Below, piece after piece: positions 1 to 8,110 of a DNA stretch of 64,000 nucleotides (the first letter of the stretch is position 1; every line of letters starts with the position of its first letter). The position numbers were made by a program, and so were the translations under genes. The DNA comes from Butyriboletus loyo (lineage: Eukaryota > Basidiomycota > Agaricomycetes > Boletales > Boletaceae). Below the pieces are notes generated by a model. The model did no database searches, was not told where the DNA came from, and saw only the letters and a program-made list of their open reading frames with translations. Location: contig JBBPSI010000135.1 in assembly GCA_038093515.1 (NCBI GenBank), positions 1-64,000 on the forward strand. Direction: 5' to 3'.

Positions 1-1
1 A

Positions 2-673
2 AAGTCTTCCAACACGCTCGCCGGAGATTTCACACGTGCCGCTGGGAAATCACATGCCGAAGTAAAAGAAGCGTTAGAAGAAGCTAGAAAGCGCATGGTA
101 TCGCAGGCCGATAATAGACGATCGGATGCGCCCGATTACAAAATTGGAGATAGAGTGTGGCTTTCCACGGAAAACTTGAAGTTGCCGTACACCGCACGGA
201 AACTCACACAGCGTTGGATTGGTCCATACAAGATCAAATCACTCAAACCCAACGCAGTAGAATTGCAGCTGCCGAGCAGCATGCGCATACATCCGGTAGT
301 TAACATTTCACGTGTTAAACCTTATCGGGAAACCCTTCCAGGGCAACCGGTTTTACGTCCTGACCCAGTCAACGTCACGGACGAAGGATACGTGGAATTC
401 GAAGTGGATTACATCGTCACTTCCCGGATGAAACGAAAGCAATTAGAGTATCTAGTGCACTGGAGAGGATACGACGAAACGGACCGCACATGGGAGCCCG
501 TATCAAATCTGGGTAATTCACAAGACGTCATTCGTGATTACCACCAGGCCCACCCATCCGCCCCTCGTCCTCTTCGAGGCCTATCTCTATTGGAATTCTC
601 TTCCTTATTTAAGGAATTTGGTCCGGAACACGGAACCTCTTATTCAGGAACTCGTCTGGAATACGAGTCCTAG
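2..673 (+). CDS. Ty3/gypsy chromovirus polyprotein, C-terminal end (integrase tail plus chromodomain), 5'-partial
   Basis: The reading frame is open from base 2 to a TAG at 671-673, so the true start lies upstream of the window and the Met at 95 is internal. The segment with GDRVWLSTENL, then RKLTQRWIGPYKI and HPVVNISRVKPY, is the C-terminal domain of a Ty3/gypsy integrase. It is followed by a chromodomain (VDYIVTSRMKRKQLEYLVHW, then RGYDETDRTWEP) that keeps the aromatic cage residues and the WEP end. Chromodomains on integrases direct insertion to modified histones in chromoviruses; that role is family knowledge. No stop or frameshift is visible here, and a polypurine tract and LTR follow directly. 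The rest of pol and the 5' LTR are outside the window, so whether the element is active cannot be judged. Confidence 0.93.
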   Translation, partial: KSSNTLAGDFTRAAGKSHAEVKEALEEARKRMVSQADNRRSDAPDYKIGDRVWLSTENLKLPYTARKLTQRWIGPYKIKSLKPNAVELQLPSSMRIHPVVNISRVKPYRETLPGQPVLRPDPVNVTDEGYVEFEVDYIVTSRMKRKQLEYLVHWRGYDETDRTWEPVSNLGNSQDVIRDYHQAHPSAPRPLRGLSLLEFSSLFKEFGPEHGTSYSGTRLEYES

Positions 674-684
674 GGGGGGGGAAG
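672..684 (+). promoter_or_regulatory. Polypurine tract (plus-strand primer of the retrotransposon)
   Basis: An uninterrupted purine run (A, nine G, then AAG) overlaps the pol stop codon and ends exactly where a TGTTAT LTR start begins. This is the expected position and composition of a Ty3/gypsy polypurine tract. Confidence 0.8.
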
Positions 685-1077
685 TGTTATAATCATAACA
701 TTTTATTCGTACACTTCGTACACTTTCAATTCGGACTTAGTCGTTTTCACTTTCAAAGGTCACGTGACATAGCGCACGTGATCGTGGGAACTTACATGTG
801 ATCCATTGCTGACTAAGCATATGATGTCATGGCCTAGACCAGGCCTAGACTCTATGACGTCACGACACATGTATTTAATCTCCGTTTACTTCTCTTCTTT
901 TTGATCCCCGCGCCTCGTGTGGTTAATCACCGTTGCGCTTCTCTTCTTTAGTCTATCCATGTATAGTAGTTCATCTCACGCACAGCATGGTCTGTGCGCA
1001 CTTCTGTACAATATATAAAGGCTCGTGGTTAGACTAGGATTCCCTAGTTTTAACCACTTGTCTATTCGCTGGCAACA
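685..1077 (+). mobile_element. 3' LTR of the Ty3/gypsy element (right end inferred)
   Basis: The LTR starts with TGTTAT right after the polypurine tract. It contains a TATA box (ATATATAAAG, 1011-1020) and, just downstream, a hairpin with arms 1025-1031 and 1051-1057 plus an inner stem 1034-1038/1043-1047. The right end is set at a terminal CA (GGCAACA) by inference only. The 5' LTR is not in the window, so neither the end nor a target-site duplication can be confirmed. Confidence 0.65.
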
Positions 1078-1489
1078 GTTGAGGATTAAGTTGAAGCTCC
1101 TTGATTCCATCTTGCCAGGTCTTTGTGTAGACCTGCAACTGTAGTGGGACCTCGTGTGAAAGGGTACTACGTGCTAGCATTCGACTGCGCGTTGCCTCGC
1201 AACAGTTTGATGTGGTTGCAGTATGGACTATGCATGCTTGTCTGTCAGACCAATGTTGAATGACTTGTGTCTCCTTATCATAAGTGATGGTAAACTCTCT
1301 GGAATTGGTGACATGGACCTCATTGACCATGGTGAATTTATGTTTGTGTCCTGCATCATTCATGTTAGCATGGGTGCATTGAAAGTGTTGTGCATAAGTA
1401 CGTCGACGTCGCCATGCACAATGTGTTGAATGTTTATAATACATAGGCCAATGTGGCCATACAGAACGTGACTGTTGATGATGGAGATA

Positions 1490-2685
1490 GCTTTCAGTGG
1501 CTGTCCAGTAGCTTTCACCCTCATATGGAAGTAGCTTTCTGTGGCTATACAGTCTCTTGACTAATGTGGAAGTAGCTTTCTCTGTGGCTGTTCAGTAGCT
1601 TTCTCCCTTATATGGAAGTAGCTTTCAGTGGCTGTGTATTGCCCCCTGCACATGGTCACCATTTGTGTACATATACTTGGAATAATAGTCCAAGTGAATC
1701 AAGTTAAATTTAGGGGCTATTGTGCATGGCAATGTCAATGTTGCCATGCATGATCTTGACATTACTTATTGGATGTCTACACTATTGCAGTGGGTATAGA
1801 CTAAAACTAGAAGGTGTGGTAGCTTGCATAACATGTTGATATTACCATGCAAGGATTGGAGCATAGGCTGCATAACACATCGACGTCACCATGCAAGGTC
1901 AATGATACTCTTGGTGCTTTCCAAGGACAGTGTGACATGATCCCAAAGTGGAAGTAGCTTTTGTGACATGACCCAAAAGTGGAAGTAGCTTTTGTCACAC
2001 AATCCCAAAGTGGAAGTAGCCTTTGTCACACAATCCCAAAGTGGAAGTAGCTTTTGTGACATGACCCAAAAGTAGAAGTAGCTTTTGTCACACAATCCCA
2101 AAGTGGAAGTAGCTTTCTGTGGCTGTCCCATAGCTTTCAGTGGCTGTGTATTGGCCCCTGCACATGTCACCATCCATATACCCTTGGATAATAGTCCAAG
2201 TATGACCTAGTGAGTGAATCAAGTAAACTTAGGAGCTACCATGCATGGTGACATCGATGTCACCATGCACAATCTTGACAAGTATAATGAATGTCTCACA
2301 GTTTGGGACTTGGACTAGACAGGTGCAAATATACTGTAGGCCAGGATACAGCTGTTGCAGTGGAGCATAGACTAAAACTAGAATGGCAGCTTGCATAACA
2401 CATCGACACCACCATATACATACAAAGATTGGGATGTTATGCTATAGTGCTAATACTGGCTCACATCAATGTTGCCATGCATGACAGTGTGACACAAACC
2501 CAAATGTGGAAGTAGCTTTCGTGACACAACCCAAATGCAGAAGTAGCTTTCGTGACACAACCCAAATGCAGAAGTAGCTTTCGTGACACAACCCAAATGT
2601 AGAAGTAGCTTTCGTGACATGACCCAAAAGCAGAAGTAGCTTTCTGTCACAACCTGAATGGGGAAGTAGCTTTCTGTTGGAGCTA
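1490..2685. repeat. Minisatellite field of GAAGTAGCTT units with a higher-order duplication
   Basis: About 15 copies of the word GAAGTAGCTT recur in units of about 30 nt, often paired with CACAATCCCAAAGTG or CACAACCCAAATG. The clusters lie near 1525-1625, 1940-2120 and 2505-2680. Between them a longer block is present twice (for example CTAAAACTAG at 1801 and 2372; the CTGTGTATTG..CCCCTGCACATG stretch at 1632 and 2143), with offsets of about 510-570 nt. Short inverted repeats around CATGCATGG..CCATGCA are scattered through it. Minus-strand open frames across it encode only repeated S/Y/F-rich peptides and are by-products of the repeat. Confidence 0.88.
2242..2269. repeat. Perfect 28-bp palindrome
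   Basis: The left arm TGCATGGTGACATC is the exact reverse complement of the right arm, with no spacer. A related imperfect inverted repeat with 10-bp arms (TGCATGGCAA) lies near 1728-1755 in the earlier copy of the higher-order block. Confidence 0.9.
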
Positions 2686-2689
2686 CGCC

Positions 2690-3205
2690 ACCTAGTCCCT
2701 GGTTTAGAATATTAGGGACCCCTTAGTAAGCGGCCACCCCCGGCTTTCGGCGTGAGAAACCTAACCGGCTATACCCGGGACCCCCGGCCTTCGGGCCGTG
2801 CGGAACCAACCACGTGATGTGGCGTGGGAATAGTCCGGCATCCGGCAACTCGGCCTTTTAGGCAACCGAACACCGGTCGGCTATTGAACCGGCTACTTCG
2901 GTTAGGATTATCAAGCGGCCACCCCCGGCATGGGGGTTACCGCCGGCCCGAAGGGGCCGAGGGTCTAGATCATGACGTCATACGGCATGTCGGCCCGGAG
3001 GTCTAGAACCGCGTAGTAAGCGAGCGGAAATTAAACTGATTGTCACCCAGGCAACCAGGTCCCCGTGTCTTCTCGTGAGACCGTATCCCACGCAATGACG
3101 CAATGCTCCAGATACGTCCTTACTTTCTCTCACACTTCGTAATAATATGCTTGGTCCGTGCACCGTATCGCTAGATATATAAACGGTGCGTCGGCTTTCT
3201 GACGT
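2690..3205 (+). other. GC-rich, hairpin-rich stretch leading into the ribozyme pair
   Basis: No protein-coding signal is seen. There is a 17-nt direct repeat (AAGCGGCCACCCCCGGC at 2728-2744 and 2913-2929) and several compact hairpins: a 5-bp stem closed by TTCG at 2785-2798 and a 6-bp stem with loop GAAG at 2944-2959. A TATATAAA box lies at 3176-3183. The stretch is much more GC-rich and structured than the minisatellite before it. It could be the untranslated part of a non-autonomous retroelement; that is inference. Confidence 0.55.
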
Positions 3206-3210
3206 TCACT

Positions 3211-3293
3211 ACCACCAAGGTCTGATGAGTCCCGCTGGGGACGAAACAGGATGGATTGACGGCTTGGATGCCCTCAGTCCTGTTACCTGTGGT
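3211..3293 (+). ncRNA. Hammerhead ribozyme, type I (first of a pair)
   Basis: All conserved core elements are present: CUGAUGA at 3222-3228 and GAAA at 3243-3246. Stem II is GUCCC/GGGAC with a GCUG tetraloop (3229-3242). Stem III is ACAGGA/UCCUGU (3246-3251 with 3278-3283), topped by a 26-nt insert that folds into a further small stem. Stem I is AGGU/ACCU plus ACCAC/GUGGU with a two-base bulge (3211-3221 with 3285-3293). The cleavage triplet is GUU, so self-cleavage is predicted after 3284. With stem I open-ended the topology is type I, and stem III looks long enough for cleavage of a single unit. Function is inferred from structure alone. Confidence 0.9.
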
Positions 3294-3418
3294 AAATCCC
3301 CACTCACGCAGTACTAATCACCGCAACTCCTCGCCTTCGGCTCGTCGTTGCTCCCTCCTAACCTAACCAAGATTGCGCCTATAAAGCAAGGTTCGTGCCT
3401 ATTGATCGTTTGATGACC

Positions 3419-3493
3419 AAAAACAGATCTGATGAGTCATATGACGAAACAGGTGTGAGGTCCTAAGTAAAGACCCCACTGTTATCTGTTTTT
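3419..3493 (+). ncRNA. Hammerhead ribozyme, type I (second of a pair)
   Basis: The core is CUGAUGA at 3429-3435 and GAAA at 3446-3449. Stem II is GUC/GAC with an AUAU loop. Stem III is ACAG/CUGU extended by UG/CA and GGUC/GACC around small internal loops. Stem I is a perfect 10-bp helix of AAAAACAGAU with its complement at 3484-3493. The triplet is GUU, as in the first ribozyme, with cleavage predicted after 3483. Outside the core and the ACAG/CUGU base of stem III the two ribozymes differ, so this is not a simple recent tandem copy. Double cleavage would free a 199-nt RNA (3285-3483). Confidence 0.9.
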
Positions 3494-3525
3494 TTACAGC
3501 TCTCAGTTTTCAATACCTCATATCC

Positions 3526-3552
3526 AACAAAAAAAGCTTCGCTTTTTTTGTT
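3526..3552. repeat. Perfect 12-bp hairpin with TTC loop
   Basis: The arm AACAAAAAAAGC pairs with its exact reverse complement across a 3-nt loop. It lies about 30 nt after the second hammerhead and could mark the end of the ribozyme-bearing element or act in 3' end formation. No function can be shown. Confidence 0.6.
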
Positions 3553-3589
3553 TCCTCCTAACTCTGCTGCTTGTCATATCGGTGCATTC

Positions 3590-4246
3590 ATGAAGGCCTG
3601 CCAATTACTCAAGGAACTCTACGAGAAGTTTGATCAGGCACCTGCAGACTTCAAGGACTTACAGCCAGAGTTTCCACACCCTCGCTGCTACACGAGCTTG
3701 GATGGGGAGAACCAGGTGTGTTTCAGGTACATCCGTGCTCTGGAAGCTAGCGAGCTGCTCTTCATCGTGAAGACGGATGCTGGCAAGCAACTCTTCAAGT
3801 TTGTGCGGACATACGCTCGGGCGGTGCATCAGCAGTGCGCAGACTGGGGAATCTCACCATCGCTAAGGGGACTCGATGCCGTCCCAGGAGAGTGGCACAT
3901 GGTCGTCATGGATCTTCTCGAGGAATACGAATGTCTTCAAGATGTTAAGCCCAGTCTCTCCCGCGAACAGAAGGATAAGCTGAGAGACGAGCTTAGAAGG
4001 AAGCTAACAGATCTTCACCAGATGAATCTGGTGCATGGAGATGTACGTGATGCGAACGTGATGGTTTCGACGGACCGATTGGGATGGAGGTTGGTCGACT
4101 TTGACTGGTCGGGCAAGATTGGCGAGGTATGATACCCCATGAACTTGAATCGTGGACTGGGTTTGCGACGACCGGAGGGTGCGCTTGATGGCGAGTTGAT
4201 TCTCGCTGACCACGACATTGAAATGTTAGACTATTTATTCCAGTGA
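3590..4246 (+). pseudogene. Protein-kinase-like (fungal PKL) gene interrupted by one in-frame TGA
   Basis: Translation gives a kinase-fold protein with the catalytic-loop motif HGDVRDANVMV and a DFG-like DFDWSG, as in the protein-kinase-like family that is expanded in Agaricomycetes. After GKIGEV a TGA occurs at 4130-4132. The same frame then continues as YPMNLNRGLGLRRPEGALDG and HDIEMLDYLFQ to a TGA at 4244-4246. Family members read GE-x-RYP at this place, so the stop most simply replaces an Arg codon (CGA to TGA, one transition). The N-lobe is short and no upstream exon is evident, so the gene may be truncated as well. A sequencing error, or a splice donor at the GTATGA covering the stop, cannot be excluded, but the downstream frame argues for a nonsense mutation. 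Confidence 0.7.
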
Positions 4247-5016
4247 CCAGTGACTTTGGGCTGTCGACTCGCTGGACGATGTAAACAAGCTGACGCAAAT
4301 AATTCTATAAAGTTTTTGGTAGGCTGGTTCGGGCCATACTAGCGTTTTTGTACCATATCAACAAATGTCACCACGAAAATGTCCGCATTGATCAGCGTCA
4401 GTAAAAGCCGTTACGCCATAGCCTGGTACGTTCTACCACGTTTCTTGCTATGAAGTCAGCGAGTGTGGACTGAGCGGCCGATGCCACGTTTCGACAGGCT
4501 TTCCAGCAAGCAACGCATCGCGACTCTACGCTCCCCCCCGAGTTCAATGCCACCGCAAAGGGTGCGCAACCCTTCTTCGGTGTTATTCGCGACTTTGTGT
4601 TTGGCTGCCCCATGACTCCGAAGATTCAGAATGCCTCTAATCTACGACTGCATCCGAAACACCCTCCACCCAATCCTCTGCCTACTCGAACACATCGCTT
4701 TGAATGGTGACCCTCCACAGCTCCCGCTGGTCGGGGCCTCCCGCCACCCCTTCATTTCCGGCTTCCACATGCTCGAGGTGGCCAAGACGAACCCCAAACT
4801 TACTGGCATTCGTGAGTCTACACTGGTCCCTTGACACTCTCGCCAGCTAGCATTACATGACCCGGGAACATGTCTACTACGTCAGCCCCCTTTCATTGTT
4901 TCCGTTTTATTTTTCGTGCCCTACAAGAACGCTCATTAACTCAGCATATCACCCAAGTCCAAGACAGAACAAGCAAAACCGTATAGAGGACATGTCCGAC
5001 GACATCAGACGCAACA
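4247..5016. other. Intergenic, no gene recognised; right part is duplicated permease 3' flank
   Basis: Short open frames occur on both strands (for example about 4460-4700 plus, 4398-4613 minus), but none matches a family I know. From about 4890 the sequence aligns with 10,690 onward (shared GTTTTATTTTTCGTG and AGAACAAGCAAAACCGTATA), so it belongs to the duplicated permease block. Confidence 0.5.
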
Positions 5017-8000
5017 TCACCGTACCTCCACAGTCTTCACCTCCACGACCCCTTTTACCTTATCCACTGAAGAACTCCCGCTCGCATTTCCTATAACATC
5101 ATCGTTGTCCACGTTCGCCACAGGCCCAGTAAACCAGTGCACACCACCATACACGGGGAAGTAGTACCAGATGAGTGAGAACGAGAGGACACCGCCCAGA
5201 ACGACCACGGTGTAGTTCATGCTCGTCGTGCTCGCGTGTGGCGTACTAGGGAAGAAGAAGACGATGTCCATGAACGCCATGAAGCTGACCGAAATAACGG
5301 CGACAGGCAGACTCTGCAAGGACGTGTCATCAGCTGTCTGTCGTTCGTAACATGGGAGGAGGGACTGACAAATATGCCGAGATTGAATGGCCCGGGCTTG
5401 AAATCGTTTTTAAAGATGAACCTCGCTGCGATTGGGATTGAATATGCAATATAGAGCCCGGTGACAGAGAGTGCAAAGACAGCATTGATGGCTTGAGGGC
5501 CCGCGAGCGCAAGAAGGCCTAGGAGGGTAGAAACTGCAGCGACGAACCAGACAGTATTCACTGGTGTGCCAGTAAAATTGTTCATGCGGTATAGGATACT
5601 TGAAAACGGCAGAGCACCATCACGAGCGAACGCAAACGATTGACGCGACGCAGCAAGGAGCTACGGAAAGGTATCAGTGTGCAGAATATGTATGTGCGCA
5701 ACTAGCGAAGAAAGATTCACCATGCTGGATCCCATCATATATCTAATCATAATACAAGCGTAAGAGTCTGGATATGAATAAACAGTCTTAACGAACACTC
5801 ACTGCACGATGACGACGAATGACCATACAACCAGGGTGCCCTTTTGTCCAAAGCTATTCAAGAAGATCTGTGCCATAGGTTGGGGGCTGTTGACGAGGCT
5901 TGTAAGGTCGGTTCCCATGCAGAATGCAATAGAGACGTTGATGGCTAGATCCTTCACCGTCAAGACGCGAATAGTTGCGATCGGATACAGAATGCCCACC
6001 CCAGCCAAGTATACTAGCGATACCAATTGCACTGACCTACACGAATTAACGCAAGTCACGGTAACTAGAGGGTATACTTACGATTGCCCACGGCACGGCA
6101 GTCGTTGCATTAGCGGCTTCCTCACTAATGTGCACACTCGAGTCCAATGAACCTAAAAGATCGGGTCGCTACGGTTAACACGCCCATATGTGGAAAGGAA
6201 CAGATAGAGAGTGGTGAACACACTAATCGTCCAAAGAGGAGCAAGGAAGGAGAGGAAAAACGCATAACCGTTCGGCCAGCCACTGACTAAGCGACCGGAA
6301 TTAGACAAAGAGGAAGGACTGACAAGGAGGACAAACCATTAGAGAAGTTCCCGAGGGCGAAGCTGGCGGTATTCATGTACTCCTTTGGGGTAGCAGCTGG
6401 AAGACCAATTATGACCACCAAGCACAGGCTGATGACGTAGGTCAGTACCCTGGCTTTACACACAAAAAAGTCGAGAATGCCATACAACTCCCACAAGGAC
6501 GTTGGGAATAGATGGGAGGTGCAGGGAAACATAGGGTACTAGAGACTGCTACCCGATACCCTAATTGAAACACTTACCAGATATTAAGAATGATGTAGAG
6601 ATTTTGCAGTCTCGCGAGAATAGCGGTCCCAAGTGAGCAAACGAAAGCATGAGAGAAGACTACTGCCACATAGATCCCGCTGCATAAATGTCAGTAAGGC
6701 GAGAAACAGAAGAGGGATAAACACCAAGGACACATGATAAGATTCCTCGGGACGGAGGACGACATTTACCAGCAGGAATGAAAACGTACAAGGTCTGTGC
6801 CTGTGTAGCAACAAAGTTCTGGTTGCTGATATTAATTGCTGCGGCAATCTGGACGGCGCAACCCCAGTCGATCGAGGCTGGAAGTGGCGTACAGCACAGC
6901 ATGAAATACAACATGATGAAGTCAGCCGAGACCATCCAGCATGGAATGGGGGTAACCCACCGACTGCTGAAATACACCCTATCGTATCCGCATCTGATGG
7001 GATGATAAACTGGCAGTAAGGGATATCCTGCAGTTTGGACCTACAACCGACGATCCAGGAGAGAAGATTTCGGCAGCGAGGGGATGACAGAGAGTGAGTC
7101 CAGAAGTAGAGCTATATCACATATCGTTCATCTCGTGGGGCCGGGGAATGTGCCATGATGTGACTCACACCACCAGAGGTAGGTGCTGCGGAACCAAGCT
7201 CTGCCATGGACATTCCGACACACAAGATAAAAATGCTTGCGACTGCCCACTGGAGGGAAGCGGATATAGATCAGAGCGAGTTAATAAAAGTTGTTGAAAA
7301 ACAATCAGGGCGTGAAACAAAGCACTGGATACAGAAAATTGGTACGTACGCCCCATACCATCGCGGAAGGACCACCATTCGGAATGGAGTAAAAGAGGAC
7401 GGAGCTACGCGCCGCCGTCGGGCTAGGTGAGTTGCGTGGGTAAAGGTGCGCTCAAGTAACTCACGCGATTGACGGAAACAAGCCAATGATACTGAATGCA
7501 ATTCCAAAGAGCTGCGGATGCAACTCGATCAGTAGTGTGCAGTAGAGGAAACGATCTAATCACTTCTATCTGAGTGAAGGCCCTCTTAAATTCTTGTTTA
7601 TATCCGAGCTCGGCGAGGATCCGTTCGTCAGCTTCTTTGATTCCCTGCTTGCGATCCATGGCCATAGACGAGCGATGTGGGTATGTAACCAGTGAAGGGT
7701 GCGAGGGCACGGAGAATGTCAGCGCTATGTATGAGGAAACGTATTTATTACTGCTATCGCGATGCAAAAATCATGTGCCGCATGGGAAGAAGATAAGTAT
7801 CGGGTACTTATAATAAGACCCAATAGCTCTGCCGACGAACCCGTGCTACAGTGGCCGGTGGGTACTTGCGTACTTCATTTGCGACAATAGTGATCGGCCA
7901 CCAATAGCCACGTGAATAGTAGAGGTCGGGCGGCGTTCTGCTGCCAGTCCAAGCGGGGGGCGGGACCAGAAATGAGACATCGTTCATGGGAGGCATAGAT

Positions 8001-8110
8001 TTTTTGGCTTGGATGATTGTGCAGTGACAACTATTTGTGCACTTGTGATTATTGTGAAAAACAAAACAAGCAATATAGGGTCCGAGTTACACGGATTATA
8101 GCTATTCAAT
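4890..8110. repeat. Segmental duplication, copy A (permease gene with both flanks)
   Basis: This block aligns with 10,690-13,990 through exons, introns, 3' flank and the region upstream of the start codon (for example CTGCCAGTCCAAG and ATCGTTCATGGGAGGCATAGA in both). The offset is 5,826 bp at the stop codon. Exons and some introns are nearly identical, whereas the upstream flank is clearly more diverged. Limits are approximate. Confidence 0.85.
5017..7659 (-). CDS. Amino-acid/GABA-type permease, copy A (APC superfamily), intron-rich
   Basis: This is a predicted plasma- or vacuolar-membrane transporter of about 12 helices from the fungal amino-acid/choline/GABA permease group. Exons read in order: LAELGYKQEFKRAFTQIE, LFGIAFSIIGLFPSIA, YSIPNGGPSAMVWG, WAVASIFILCVGMSMAELGS followed by AAPTSGG, LYFWTHSLSSPRCRN, DWGCAVQIAAA, then the hallmark SSVHISEEAANAT..VPWAI, GTDLTSLVNSPQPMAQIF, GALPFSSILYRMNNFTGTPV, and a tail ending KTVEVR with TGA at 5017-5019. 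The start at 7659 (MDRKQGIKEAD) is conserved in copy B; an in-frame ATG two codons upstream at 7665 is not. At least nine short introns are present and I saw no disabling change. The substrate cannot be told from sequence; family members carry amino acids, GABA or choline. Confidence 0.85.

Noticed and set aside
1886..2173. Repeat-encoded peptide with KSYFHFWVMSQ-like units
   Set aside because: It is a by-product of the minisatellite being open in one frame; no start context or conserved length.
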